Shown here piece by piece: positions 11,345 to 24,200 of a DNA stretch of 64,000 nt. Under the pieces are notes generated by a model. That model searched no databases, had not been told where the DNA came from, and saw nothing but the letters and a program-made list of their open reading frames with translations. The position numbers were made by a program, and so were the translations under genes. How positions within the stretch are numbered: position 1 is the first letter of the stretch; each line of letters starts with the position of its first letter. The stretch spans positions 170,201,624-170,265,623 of the forward strand of contig CM057461.1 of the NCBI GenBank assembly GCA_030035585.1, given 5' to 3'. Origin of the DNA: Dugong dugon (taxonomy: Eukaryota > Chordata > Mammalia > Sirenia > Dugongidae).

Positions 11345-11910
11345 TCAAAACTCTTTCAGTTGCAAGTGTCAGAAAATACAGGTCAAACCATCTTAAACAG
11401 ACAAACTAAAAATAAAAAAAAAAGAGAAGTTGGGGGATGATGATTTTCCTGGGACATGTAACTGAGAAATTCAGGACATAGCTAGATGAGACGTAGGTGT
11501 TGAAATGATGTCATCAGAAATCTGCATCTTTTCCTCTTGGTTGGTTTTATTCTCAGGCTGCCTCTATTACAAGGAGAAGCAATGGCCACTTCCACAGTTC
11601 TGGGCTTACGTTGCCCTTTCAACTAGGAAATTTCATAATAAAGTGTCACTTTCCTGAGAGTCCCAAGGAAAATCTTATTGGCCTGTCTTGAGTCATATGC
11701 CCACCCCTAAACCAATCACTGTGGCCAAAGAAATGCATTATTATAATTGGCTAGTTTGAGTTATGTGCCAACCCCTGGGGTGAGAGTAAGTCAGTCCATT
11801 CAAAGTCCAGGGACACAATTCCCCACAAAACAAGAGAATTCTGTTACCAGAAAAAGGGAGAAAGAAAAAGCATGCTGGGCAGACCAAAATTATAGCTACT
11901 ACAGATCCAA
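11345..11910 (+). repeat. Old unclassified interspersed repeat (family X), copy 2
   Basis: This is the clearest copy of the family: CAGTTGCAAGTGTCAGAAA at the start, GATGTCATCAGAAATCTGCAT, ATTCTCAGGCTGCCTC, ATGCCCACCCCTAAACCAAT, CACTGTGGCCAAAG, and CTGTTACCAGAAAAAGGGAG followed by GCATGCTGGGCAGACCAAA. This ordered set of motifs is a common ancient repeat in placental mammals. I do not assign its name. Confidence 0.6.
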
Positions 11911-12243
11911 TATCTCCTCCCCACCAGTGTTTTGAGAAAGAAGAGTATTTCTTAGTATCTTTCAAACATTTCTGCTGAAGAGCCCCTAATAACACATGGG
12001 AAGTTAACATGAAACTCTGACATCTTTCAGCCCAGTCTGAAGCAGCATTTCTTTGAGGTCTCATCTTTTATCTTAAAATTTTTGGCGTGGTTAAAATTTT
12101 AGTCTATAAAATATCTATATTTGTTTCTATATACAAATAATGTAGAGTTCTTTTTTAACCCAAAAAATCTTTGGGAGAAAAAGTAGTATTTTTAGGGAGG
12201 TAGTCCATGTTTAATTTAATAGGTCACTTTAAAAACTCCCTGG

Positions 12244-15116
12244 AAAACTACAAAACACTACTGCAAGAAACCAAAAGAGACCTACATAAAAGGAAAAACA
12301 TATAATGCTCATGGATAGGAAGACTCAACATTGTGAAAATGTCAATACTACCCAAAATGATCTACAAATATAAAGCAATCCCAGCCCAAATTCCAGCAAC
12401 AATTTTTACCAAGATGGAAAAACAAGTCACCAACTTTATATGGAAAGGAAAGAGGTCCCAGATAAGTAAAGCAATATTAAAGAAAAAGAACAAAGCAGGA
12501 GGCCTCTCATTACCTGATCTCCGAACCTACTATACAGCTATGGTAGTGAAAACAGCCTGGTACTGATACAAAAACAGACACATAGGACAAAAGAACAGAA
12601 TCAAGAACCCAGACATATATCCATCCACCTATGGTCAGCTGATCTTTGACAAAGAACCAAAGTTCATAAAATGGGGGAAAGACAGTCTTTTTAACAAACG
12701 ATGCTGACAAAACTTGATGTCCATTTGTAAAAAAATGAAACAGGACCATAAATTATACCATACACAAAAAACTAACTCAAAATGGATCAAAGACCTAAAT
12801 ATAAAACCTAAAACTATAAATACCGTGGAAGAAAAAATAGGGACAACACTAGAGCCCTAATATACAGCATAAGTTCAATATGAACCATAATTAACAATGC
12901 ACAAACACCAGAAGATAAACTAGATAACTGGGAGCTCCTAAAAATTTAACACTTACACTCATCAAAAGACTTCACCAAAAGAGTAAGAAGAGAACCTACA
13001 GACTTGGAAAAAAAATTTGGCTACAACATATCTGACAAGGGACTAATCTCTAAAATTTATAGAAAACTTCAACATCTGAACAATAAAAAGACATAGAATC
13101 CAATTAAAAAATAGGCAAAGGATATGAACAGACATTTCACCAAAGAAGACATCCAGGCGGCTAACAAACATGAAGAACTGCTCACGATCATTAGCTATCA
13201 GAGAGATGCAAATCAAAACTACAATGACATACCACCTCACCCCCACGTTACTGGCACTAATCAAATAAACAGAAAATAACAAATGTTGGTGAGGTTGTGG
13301 GGAGATTGGAACTCTTGTACACTGCTGACGGGAATGTAAAATGGTACAAACACTTTGGAAAACAGTATGGCACTTCCTCAAAAAGCTAGAAATAAAAATA
13401 CCATATGATCTAGCAATCCCCTGCCTAGGTATATACCCTAAAGAAATAAGAGTTGTGGCATGAATAGACATATGCCCACCCACGTTCATTGCAGCATTAT
13501 TCACAATAGCAAAAAGATGGAAACAACCTAAATGCCCATCAAAAGATGAGTGAATTAACAAACTGTGGTACATACACACAATGGAATACTCCACAATGAT
13601 AAAGAATAATAATGAATCCACGAAACTTCTCACAACATGGATGAATTTGGAGGACGTTACGCTTAGTGCAGGAGCTCTGGTGGCGTTGTGGTTAAGAGCT
13701 CAGCTGCTAACCAAAATGTCAGCAGTTCAAATCCACCAGCCGCTCCTTGGAAACCTATGGGTCAGTTCTACTCTGTCATATAGGGTCGCTATGAGTCGGA
13801 GCCAACTTGACGGCACCTAACAGCAACAGCATGCTTAGTGAAATAAACCAATCACAGAAGTACAAATATTGTATGAGACCACTACTATAAAGTAACAACA
13901 AAAGTTACACACAGGAAAAAAAAGAAAAAAAAACATTCTTTAATGGTTACCAGGGATGGGAGGAGGAGGGAGGGAAAATCACCAATTAGATAGAAGACAG
14001 GAGTTAATATTCATAAAGGGAAAGGCAGTACATTATATGGGGGAACTCAGTACAACCCGAGTAAGGCAAGAGAGGACACAGAGAGGAAAGTAAGAATAAA
14101 GAGCAATTACGGTAACTACCATAGCTTAGACAATCCTGCAGCAATAGTAATAATAAACAATAATTTACAAGTAGACAAATAGGTAGATAGATAAGCCAAG
14201 AGGTGTGAGAGGATGTAAGGGAACACATCCACCAGCAACTATAGGTTTGGTGCTAGATATTTCTGCATACATGATTGTAGGTGTGGCTTGTATAGAACCC
14301 ACAAGGGGTAAAATCAGGGAAACCTCTTAGACATAACCAAATACCTCGTAGGATGAAGTTCCTAGGCTAGAGGACAAAGGACCATAGACTTGGGGGACAT
14401 CTACATCAATTGGCACAACATAGTACATAAAGTCAATATTCTGCATCCTAGTTTGGTGAGTAGTGTCTGGGGTCTTAAAAGCTTGTGTATGGCCATGTAA
14501 GATACAACTATGGGTCTCTTCCTGTCCAGAGTGAGGAAGAGTGAAGGAGACCAAAGACTCAAGGGAGCAATTAGTCCGAAGGACTAATGGACCACATGAA
14601 CCACAGCCTACATGATCCCAAGACCAGAAGAATTAGATGGTGCCCAGCTACCACTACCAACTGCTCTGACTGGGATCACAACAGAGGGTCCTAGACAGAA
14701 TAGGAGAAAATTGTAAAACAAAAAAATCAAACCCACAAAAAAGGCCAGACTTTCTGATCTGACAGAGACTGGAGGAACCCCCAAGACTCTGGCCCTAAAA
14801 TATCCTTCTGACCTGGAAATGAAGCCATTCCCAGAGACCACTTCCCAGCCAGACAAGAGACAAACACATAAGATAAACAATAACACCCAAGAGGAACATA
14901 CTTCTTAGAACAATCAATTATAAGATGAGAAGGCAGGAAGGGGTAGATAAATTAGGATGAAAGAAAATGGGGAAACCAGGGCGGAAACGGAGAGAGTGCT
15001 AATACATTGTGGGGAATGAAACCAAGGTCATGAAACACTTTATATACAAACTATCAAATGGGAAACTAATTTTCTCTGTAAACTTTCACTTAAATCACAA
15101 TTAAAAAAAAAAAAAA
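12244..15116 (+). mobile_element. L1 copy C, 5'-truncated, split by an AfroSINE
   Basis: The copy begins in the connector after the RT core, continues through the ORF2 C-terminal region to about 13920, then a 3' UTR and a poly(A) tail at 15103-15116. TCCCTGG flanks both ends (12237-12243 and 15119-15125). An AfroSINE interrupts it at 13669-13832. The 3' UTR (CTACCACTACCAACTGCTCTG) differs from copies A, B and F and resembles copy D, so it belongs to another, probably older, subfamily. All frames are broken. Confidence 0.9.
13669..13832 (+). mobile_element. AfroSINE 1, full length
   Basis: The tRNA-like head (GGTGGCGTTGTGGTTAAGAG, TCAGCAGTTCAAATCCACC, with A- and B-box-like motifs) is followed by the SINE body and the RTE-like tail GGGTCGCTATGAGTCGGAG ending in CACCTAACAGCAACAGC. 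GCTTAGTG lies on both sides (13661-13668 and 13833-13840), a clear target-site duplication inside L1 copy C. Confidence 0.95.
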
Positions 15117-15659
15117 CTTCCCTGGCATTCTGCCTCATTCCAAAAGAGGTATCCACCCTCCAGGTGAGAAACACAGGCATAGAAGACAATTTTTGTGACC
15201 AGAGACTCATCTCCTCAGCCTGCCTCAGATTTCAGCTGCCACTGGGGTTGAGAGTTTCTTTGTAAGCTGTCAGAGTCTCACTTCAAGCTCCAGGGAAAAT
15301 TCTCTCCCATTTTCTGCCCTACCCACTGGTGCTCTCTCCACCCAGCAGCAGGTCAGTCTAGAAGCCCTGGGCAGTTCACACAATTCTAAGATACAATGCC
15401 CCAGTTGCCCATGGTGTTAAACAGCTCAGCAACGCATCTTTGTTTGGCTTTTCCCCTGTTCTTGTTTCACTCCCCATGCCCTCGCTTTTACTTTCTGGGA
15501 TCCCTGTCCAAATAAATTACTGGTACTCGTGTCCTGGTCTCAGGTTTTGCTTTCTGGGGAAGCCATACTAACTTAATAGGTATATGTCATTAATATTATC
15601 TGAGACTTTAGATCTTGAGGCAGTGAGTGAGATTAGAGAAAGAAATCATAAGTCTCACC
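15117..15659. repeat. Old LTR-like or unclassified repeat
   Basis: The 15480-15575 part (TCCAAATAAATTACTGGTACTC, TCTCAGGTTTTGCTTTCTGG, GGAAGCCATACTAACTTAAT) resembles the 3' end of an old LTR, including an AATAAA signal. Its 5' boundary and family are unclear, and no coding capacity is seen. Confidence 0.4.
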
Positions 15660-15683
15660 AAAAAAAAAAAAAAAAAAAAAAAA
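15660..15683 (+). repeat. Poly(A) run, 24 bp
   Basis: A pure A tract not attached to a recognised retrotransposon body. It may be the tail of an element too degraded to identify. Confidence 0.9.
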
Positions 15684-15914
15684 CTGACTGAACCAAGTTA
15701 CTTGAGTGACTTTCTACTTCCACAACCTAGAATAGGTAAAAAATCAGGGAGAGAATAAATACTAACCTTAAACCAGCCATGCCTCTTCAATTACCACTGT
15801 TTGTCATCTTCTGTTCTTTGGAGATGCACCTTCTTCAGTAAGTCTACTTCAGCACAATTATACTATCCTTGCATGGTCTTCATTGTATTCTAGCTTGAGT
15901 GGGTTCATTAAGTT

Positions 15915-16260
15915 GGTTCAACAAATATTTATTGAGTATACAATATGGTCCAGGAACCGTGCTCACCACTGAGAAAATAAAGATGATTAAGACATCTGTC
16001 CTGAAGGAACTATGAGTCTGTTAGGAAGACATATAAACAAGTGGGTAAGTACAAGTATGTGGGATAAAGGGGGGAGAGATCTACTCCTCTTGTAGGGTTC
16101 AGAGAAGGCTTACAGAAAAGTGGTACCTGGAAGAACACCTGCGAGATGCACCAGGTGTAGAAGGTGAGGAGAAGCAGTATCTTCCAGGCAGAAGGGAGGG
16201 GCTATAAACCACATGGTCCATTAAAAGAACTAGAAAAAGTTCAGTACAGTTGGCAGGTAT
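15915..16260 (-). repeat. L2 3' region
   Basis: The plus strand reads TTCAACAAATATTTATTGAG, GTCCAGGAACCGTGCTCA and CTTCCAGGCAGAAGGGAGG, which is the reverse complement of the L2 3' end. Confidence 0.8.
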
Positions 16261-16599
16261 ATAGGATGTTAGGCAGCAAACGGCTGAAGGCTTAAAAGTT
16301 AGGGATGTTAACTCTTAGGCCTTGTTTGGTGGGGTTTTTGAGTTGCAGGACACCAACCATGTACAACTGAGGCCCATCGCAAGTAAATTTCACATCACTC
16401 AACGTGGCATAAGCTTCGAGCACTAAAGACTTTCTAATTACTGAAGGTTTTATGAAACTTCAGGCCACAAGCAACTCCCCTAAACCAGCCCTTGGAATGG
16501 GGGATGCTGTGATTTTCTTGTTGATCTAACCTGCTTTCCCTCCCAATCAAAATCTCATCAGTTCTCATTCTACCTATCCTATACTTTTAGACTCCTATC
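16261..16599. other. Unassigned sequence, no gene seen
   Basis: Nothing recognisable between the L2 fragment and the family X copy. Confidence 0.35.
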
Positions 16600-17035
16600 A
16601 TCTATTAGGATTGTTCAGTTGCAAGTCACAGAAACCTATTCAGAAAAGTTGAGTTTATCGTAAGCATACGGGAATACCTTACAGAAACCAGGGCAGAAAT
16701 GCATCTTGGCCTCAAAAGGGACTGGATCCAGGAACCAAAAAAAAAAAAAAAAAAAATCCAGAAGAATCTCTCCATGTCTTACTTCTGCTTCCATATGTAT
16801 GCTGCATAGATAAGCAAATGAAGCTAAACTGGCATGATCTGCCTTTTTGGTGCATGTGGCAGGGAACAGACACCCACCGCACCGCAACAAAGCTTTCAGT
16901 GGTCCAGCTCCCTAATAAGAGTCTGATTCTCTCTGTCATTCTCAATTCCACATCTCCAGGAAAAGGACTAAGTCCAGTTTGGGTTAGGGACATACCCTTG
17001 AACAATCCAGATGACAAGGGGACAAGGTCACCTTG
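16600..17035 (+). repeat. Old unclassified interspersed repeat (family X), copy 3, with a poly(A) run
   Basis: It starts with GTTCAGTTGCAAGTCACAGAA like copies 2 and 4 and continues with a GGGACTGGATCCAGGAACC block. A run of 20 A residues lies at 16737-16756. Three overlapping short frames here (two minus, one plus) are accidental; their apparent phenylalanine run is the poly(A) read backwards. Confidence 0.5.
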
Positions 17036-17529
17036 TTAAAAATGCTAGCATGAGGCCAGGCATTGTAGCTGGTTGGGCAAGTTGAGGGATTTGTTCTGAG
17101 CTGGGCAGATCCTCTAAGGAGGTTACAATAAATTGCAAATCCTAACATCACAGTCACATGAGCAACTAATTCAGAGAGGATTCTTCCGACTTTCCCCACA
17201 CAGACCCTTAAGTGGCCTTCTCCTGGGTCTGGCCTCATAATCAACATTCTTCCTCTGCCTCCAACTTGATTTTCCCCATCTAATTTTGATCTTTAAACCA
17301 GGCCTCCCAGCTCCCACCTCATCTTTAACTTAGCTTCTCCAACACAGAAGTCCCATCCTCCTCATAGATCTGTTTAGCCCAGCTGACGTGTATCTTTCAT
17401 CCTAGATAAGAGATTAGGATCTTATAGAAAGCATCATTTCATCCATTTGCATTTAAACTTCCCTGCTGTCAAACAGTCTGTTAAATCCCAAGTCGTCAAA
17501 GATTTGCGGGAAAGGGGTTATTTTACAAC
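17036..17529. other. Unassigned sequence, no gene seen
   Basis: C- and T-rich text with no supported feature. Confidence 0.35.
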
Positions 17530-17531
17530 AG

Positions 17532-17712
17532 ACTACAGGCAGTTCTCACTTTGCACAGTACCACATTAACTGAAATTCATTGTGCATATTGAAACTGTGT
17601 CTTCTCTTTTGTACAATCTTGGTTACCATTGAACCATGGAAAATGATGACATGGTTCTGATATGCACACATCTCAGTTAACACAACCCCATGCAAATCAA
17701 GGACCACCTGTG
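17532..17712. mobile_element. Small TIR DNA transposon remnant
   Basis: The left end ACAGGCAGTTCTCACTTTGC and the right end, read on the minus strand as ACAGGTGGTCCTTGATTTGC, match at most positions, giving terminal inverted repeats around a 180-bp element without coding capacity. A TA just before the left end suggests a Tc1/mariner-like (Tigger or MER-type) origin. The right-hand TA appears mutated to TG. Confidence 0.55.
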
Positions 17713-18393
17713 TTCTAATTTGACTGATGGATTAAAGAACAAAAGAATATCCCATATAGTTATGTATCTAACACTCCAAGAGTCCTCTATTCAGCTCCCT
17801 CCTCATGTCTTACAGCCTTTTTACAGCATCAGAAATTAGAGAGGTTGGTGGGTGGCAGGCCTGGGAAGTTCCTCAGGTTACCTTTCTTGATCACTTATCC
17901 TGTCAATTTTCATTGTTACCCTTTTATTATTATCAAGTTTATGGGAGAAAGAGAGGGCATCATATTAAGGCATAATTAGGATAATAAACGGGAGCTGTGG
18001 TTTGTTTTTGGACCGACTCCAGTTGGGTAGCACACATAATCACCTCTAGCTGACTGCTTGATGATTATGACTTTGACAAAGTGGCATTATTTACTGCTAA
18101 TGGATGAGATAATGATTTATTACTAATTACTCTCTTTTTCCACAATTTTTATATTATGTTAAATGAAGGATTACAGTTAAGGTAATAAATACTCACTAGG
18201 AAAAAATGTCTAGCAGCAGAGTTCATGAAACTAGACCCTGAGTAGGGGAGCCATTTTAATACTTAGGACCAAATGTTAAAGAAACTGAACTAGATAGCAT
18301 ATCGCTAACCCTCTCTCAGACCTGTCCCATGAGCTGCTTTTTTCAAGAGTCCTCAACCCATACCAGGTTCTTCAGATCAACCCTTCCACCTAT
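17713..18393. other. Unassigned AT-rich sequence, no gene seen
   Basis: Unique-looking and rich in TTATTA/TAAT runs around 17930-18190. No transposon ends or exon-like frame. Confidence 0.35.
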
Positions 18394-18584
18394 CCTGATG
18401 GGCAATGATTAAACTGCTTGGCTGCTAACCAAAAGATCGGCAGTTCAAACCCAGTCAGAGAGAAAGAAAAAACCTCGTGATCAGTTCCTGTAAAGATTAC
18501 AGCCTAGGAAACCCTATGGGGCAGTTCTACTCTGTCATATAGGGTCACTATGAGTCAGAATCAACTTTACAGCACACAACAACC
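18394..18584 (+). mobile_element. AfroSINE 2
   Basis: The head GGCTGCTAACCAAAAGATCG and B-box-like GGCAGTTCAAACCC are followed by the longer middle (TCAGTTCCTGTAAAGATTAC) seen in some AfroSINE subfamilies, then the tail GGGTCACTATGAGTCAGAAT and ACAACAAC. The start of the head is degraded. Confidence 0.9.
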
Positions 18585-18838
18585 CTCACCTATGGTTTCA
18601 TTTTCCCTACCTCCTGATACGAGGGAGCAAAAACTCAGATGAAAGAGCTTAAGTTATAACACAACAACTCCTCTGGGTCATTTAGAATTTCAAGAGTCTT
18701 CCGGAAATAATAAAGAAGAAACAAAAGTTTTCTAGATGCAAAGAACTGAAAAAGGGAATAAGACCCATTCCTTTCCAGAAATATGATTGTGTAAAGGAGG
18801 AGTCTGGGTGACAGAGGTGAACGTAATTAAATGTAAAT

Positions 18839-18890
18839 CAAGGGTCGCCATGAGTTGGAATCAACTCGACTGGCAACTGACAACAACAAC
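18839..18890 (+). mobile_element. AfroSINE 3' tail fragment
   Basis: Only the last 50 bases of the SINE are present: AGGGTCGCCATGAGTTGGAA, then GACTGGCAACTGACAACAACAAC. It could equally be an extremely 5'-truncated RTE, because the two share this tail. Confidence 0.8.
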
Positions 18891-19159
18891 GTTTATAAAG
18901 TGGTGAGACCTCTGGGCAAGATGGCAGTTACATTAGCCAGTTAATCATGCCCCTTTTGGAAAACGGACAGATGGAGACCAGGGTGGTCCTGACTGGAAGG
19001 CAAGACTTCACGGACTGATATGAAAAGGGAAAGAACTCAGGCGCTGATGTTGCTAGCAGAAGAGGAGTGTGAATGTAGAGCTGCACTCATCAGTCAGTAT
19101 TGAGTGCAAGGATAAGAAAGGGAATCCAGATGAAGAAAAGCTGAACAAGGAAAACAGTG

Positions 19160-19275
19160 AAAACCCTCCGAGGGCAAGAACCACATCTTTATACCTCTTT
19201 TTAATCCCCGCAATGCCTAGCACAGTGTACAGAGCACGAAGAATGCTCTGAAAATGTTTGTTGAGTGATTTTGAG
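19160..19275 (+). repeat. L2 3' end
   Basis: GAGGGCAAGAACCACATCTT, CCGCAATGCCTAGCACAGTG and TGTTTGTTGAGTGA follow the L2 3' terminus. Confidence 0.8.
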
Positions 19276-20306
19276 CTGATTGATTAAGGCAGTAAGGAGC
19301 AACATTCTCTGCACGCAGATCAATTAATAAACAATAAAAACAAGTTTGCAGGCCACATTTGTAAAAGATGTTATATTTTTATTATCAGGAAATGCAATAT
19401 CATCAGCTTAAGCATTATTCTTCTATTTACTTTCACTAAAGGCTTTCATTGGGGGCTAAAATTACATATACTTTGTAATTAGCACACACAGAAATATCTG
19501 ATTTTAATGTTGTACCTTTGATCAAATATTGTTTGTTGAGTAAGTTGCTTTTGAAGTTGGTTTATGTTATTTTTTTCCTTGACTGAATTTGTAGATCTCT
19601 TATTGCAAAATATGATTTTCTTATTGCATCTTTTAGTACTATATGATTTGGTTTGAATAGTATTTTCAGATTATAAACATATCAATTGCTTTATTAAGTA
19701 ATATAATGTAAAATGGATGTAATAATGTTTGGACAGTTGTGGAATTTTTACATGCCATCACTACCCAGACAAGGCTAGTGTCCAGCAGAGGATTCTCACC
19801 AGTACCCACATGCTGAATAGAACTGAGATGTGGGCATGGACCCTCCCAAAATGCCAGGGCTACATAAGTGACCTTCTCCATCCCTTAGATTCTACATTCT
19901 TTTGAACACCATTCAAATATTCGTAAGAATTCCATCTGTTAAGTTCTCACCAAATTCTTTTTCTTTTCACACAGTAGTCTCTCTTCCATCATGTCAAGGG
20001 TATGTTCTAAATGTGACTCAAAGATCTCCAGAGACAGTTTGTACTAATTGCACCCATTTGGGACACCTGACAGCTTCCAACATAAGTTGAGTAGTTTTTC
20101 CCTCTGCTGCACTGTTACCTTTGCTATTCTCTGAGTGCATGCCTAGACTTGAGATGTCTGGGTGATCTGTATCTAACATTTCATTCCTCTTCTCTAGAAA
20201 GAGCTTAGTCTTTTTTAGAAAGTCAGTGTCTGCGGTACAAGGCTTAAAGTACATTGCCCATGCACCCTCGTTTTCACACATATCTCTGGGGGCGGTAGGG
20301 TAACTA
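19276..20306. other. Unassigned AT-rich sequence, no gene seen
   Basis: Apparently unique sequence between an L2 end and L1 copy F. The overlapping short frames at 19666-20281 have no recognisable content. Confidence 0.35.
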
Positions 20307-21274
20307 AGAGCCTCTAAATCTTTCTCTTTTTTTTTTAAGGTTTTCTTGGCTGTAATCTTTTGTTGTTGTTGTTTATTGTTGTAGTTTAAGTGAAAGTTTA
20401 CATTTCAAGTTAGTCTCTTATACAAAAATTTACACATACATTGTTCGGTAACCCTAGCTGCTCTCCCTATACTGTGACAGCACACTCTTCCTTTCGACCC
20501 CTGATTCCCCACGTCCATTCAACCAGCTCCTAACCCTCTCTGACTTCCCATCTCACCTCCAGACAGAAGCTGCCCATTTAGTCTCATGTATCTACTTGAG
20601 CTAAGAAGCACACTCTTCACAAGTATCTTTTTATGTCCCACAGTCCAGTCCAATCTTTGTCTGGAGAGTTGGCCTCAGAAATTGCTTCAGTTCTGGGTTG
20701 ATAGAGAGTCTGGGGGTCATGCTTTCCAGGGTTCCTCCAGTCTCAGTCAGACCATTAAGTCTGGTCTTCTTACTAGAATTTGAGTTCTGCACCCTAGCTT
20801 TCTCCTGCTCCATCAGGGACTCTCTGTTGTGTTCCCTGTCAGGGTGGTCATTGGTGGTAGCCAAGCACTATCCAGTTCTTCTAGTCTCAGGCTGATGAAG
20901 TCTCTGGGTTATGTGACTGTTTCTGTCTCTTGGGCTAATACTTTCCTTGTGTCTTTGGTGTTCTTCATTCTCCTTTACTCCAGGTGATAGGGACCAATTG
21001 ATGCATCTTAGATGGCTACTTGCAAGCTTTTAAGACCCCAGACGCCACTCCCTAAAGTAGGATGCAGAACATTTTCTTAATAAACTTTGTTATGCCAATT
21101 GACCTAGATGTCCCCTGAAAGCATGGTCCCCAGACTCCTACCCCGCTACTCTGTACCTCAAGGTATTTGATTGTATTCAGGAAACTTCTTAGTTGTGGTT
21201 TAGTCCAGTTGTGCTGACTTCCTCTGTAGCGTGTGCTGCCCTTCCCTTCACCCAAGAAAATTTTCGTCTACTAT

Positions 21275-24200
21275 CTAGTTAGTGAATAAGCTTCCACTTC
21301 CCTCCCCATCCATGTAACCATCAAAGAATGTTTTCTTCTGTGTTTAAAGCTTTTCTTGAGTTCTTGTAATAGTGATCTTATACAATATTTGTCCTTCTGT
21401 GACTTGACTAAACTCACTCAGCATAATGCTCTCCAGATTCCTCCATGTTGTGTTTCAAGGCTTCATTGTTGTTCTTTATCATCGCATACCGTTCCATTGT
21501 GTGGATATACCATAACTTGTTTATCCATTAGTCTGTTGATGGGCACCTAGGTTGTTTCCATCTTTTTGCTCTTGTGAACAGTGTTGCAATGAACATAGGT
21601 GTGCATATATCTATTCATGTGATGACTCTTATTTCTTTAGGATATATTCCAAGGAGCGGGATTGCTGGATCATATGGTACTTCTATTTCCAGCATTTCAA
21701 GGAAGCACCAAATAGATTTCCAAAGTGGTTGTACCATTTTACATTCCCACCAACAGTGTATAGTGTTCCAGTCTCTCCACAACCTCTCCAGCACTTATTA
21801 TTTTGTGTTTTTTGGATTAATGCTGGCCTTGTTGGGGTGAAATGATATCTCATTGTAGTTTTGATCTGCGTTTATCTAATGGCTAATGATCATAAGCATT
21901 TCTTCATGTGTCTGTTAGCCGCCTGAATGTCTTCTTTGGTGAAGTGTCTGTTCATATCCTTTGCCCATTTTTTAACTGGATTATTTGTCTTTTTGTTGTT
22001 GAGGTTTTGCAGTATCTTGTAGATTTTAGAGATTAGAAGCTGATCAGATTTGTCGTAGGCAAAACTTTTTTCCCAGTCTGTGGATTGTCTTTTTACTCTT
22101 TTGGTGAAGTCTTTTGATGAGCATAAGTGTTTGATTTTTAAGAGCTCCCAGTTATCTAATCTCTCTTCTGCTGCTTGTGCATTGTTACTAATGGTTTGTA
22201 TTCTATTTATTCCACGTATTAAGGGTCCTTGCGTTGTCCCTATTTTTTCTTCCATGATCTTTATCATTTTCAATAGTATATTTAGGTATCTGATACATTT
22301 TGAGTTAGTTTTTGTGCATGGTGTGAGGTATGGGTCTTGTTTCAGTTTTTTGCAGATGGATATCCAGTTATGCCAGCACCATTTATTTGTTAAAGAGACT
22401 ATCTTTTTGCAATCAACAGACTTTGGGCCTTTGTCAAATATCACCTGCTCATAGATGGAAGAATTTATGTCTGGATTCTCAATTCTGTTCCATTGGTCTA
22501 TGTATCTGTTGTTGTACCATTACCAGGCTGTTTTGACTACCGTGGCGGTATAATAGGTTCTAAAATCAGGTAGTGTGAGGCCTCCCACCTTGTTCTTCTT
22601 CTTGAGTTTGCTTTACTTATTCGGGGCCTCTTCCCTCTCTGTATGAAGTTGGTGATTTGTTTCTCCATCTCATTAAAAAATGCTGGTGGAATTTGGATCG
22701 GGATTGCATTGTATCTGTAGATCACTTTGGGTAGAATTGACATTTTCACAATGTTGAGTCTTCCTATCCATGAGCAAGGTATGTTTTTCCACTTAATGCA
22801 GGTCTCTTTTGGTTTCTTGCAGTAGTGTCTTGTAGTTTTCATTGTATAGGTCTTTTACATCTCTGGCTAGATTTATTCCTAAGTATTCTATCTTCTTGGG
22901 GGCTATTGTAAATGGTATTGAATTGCTGATTTCCACTTCCACGTTTTCTTTGTTGGTGTAAAGGAATCCAACTGATTTTTGTATGTTTATCTTGTATCCT
23001 GATACTTTGCTGAAATCTTCTATTACTTCCAGTAGTTTTCTTGTGGATTCTTTGGGGTTTTCTGTGTATAAGATCATATCATCTGCAAATAGAGATACTT
23101 TGGCTTCTTCCCTACCGATTTGGATGCCCTTTATTTCTTTTTCTAGCCTAATTGTTCTGGCTAAGACCTCCAGCACAATGCTGAGTAAGAGTGGTGATGA
23201 AGGACCCTTGTGGTTCCCGTTCTCAAGGGGAATGCTTTCAAAGTCTCTCCATTTAGGATGATGTTGGCTGTTGGCTTTGTATAAATGCCCTTAATGATAT
23301 TGAGGAATTTCCCTTCTATGCCTATTTTGTTGAGAGTTCTTATCATGAATGGGTGTTGGACTTTGGCAAATGCCTTTTATACATCGACTGATAAGATCAT
23401 GTGGTTCTTGTCTTTTGTTTTATTAATGTGATAGATTACATTGATTCTTTTTCTAATGTTGAATCATCCCTGCATACCTGGTATAAATCCCACTTAATCA
23501 TGGTGAATTATTTTTTTGATATGTTGCTGGATTCTATTGGCTAGAATTTTGTTGAGGATTTTTACGTCAGTGTTCATGAGGGATATTGGTCTGTAATTTT
23601 CTTTTCTGTGGCGTTTTTACCTGGTTTGGTATCAGGGTTATGTTGGCTTCATAGAATGAGTTTGGAAGTATTCTATCCTTTTCTATGCTCTGAAATACCT
23701 TTAGTAGTAGTGGTGTTCACTCTTCTCTAAAAGTTTGGTGGAATTCTCCAATGAAGCCATCTGGGCCGGGACTTTTTTTTGTTGGGAATCTTTTAATTAT
23801 CTTTTCTATCTCTTCTTTTGTTTTGGGTTTATTTTGTTGTTGTATCTCTGTTTCTGTTAGTTTAGGTAGGTAGTGAGTTTCTAAGAAATGTACACATTTC
23901 CTCTAGGTTTTCAAATTTATTAGAGTACAATTTTTCATAGTATATTTTTATGATTCTTTTAATTTCAGTTGGGTCTGTCATGATATCACCCATCTCATTT
24001 CTTATACAGGTTATTTATTCCTCTCCAGTTTTCCTTTTGTCACTTTGGCCAATGGTTTATTAATTTTGTTGATCTTTTCAAAGAACCAGCTTTTGGTCTT
24101 GTTAACTCTTTCGATTATTTTTCTAGTCTATATTTCATTTAATTCTGCTCTAATTCTTATTATTTCCTTTCTTCTGGCACCTGAGGGATACTTTGGCTGC

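Noticed and set aside
13672-13760. tRNA gene-like A and B boxes
   Set aside because: They belong to the tRNA-derived head of an AfroSINE; there is no folded acceptor stem and the SINE body follows.
15480-15580. Gene polyadenylation site (AATAAA at 15511)
   Set aside because: The surrounding words resemble the 3' end of an old LTR-like repeat, so the signal is more likely part of that element.
18910-18960. Isolated GGGCAAGATGGCAG as an L1 5' end with a YY1 motif
   Set aside because: No L1 sequence follows and no duplication was found, so one short motif is not enough.
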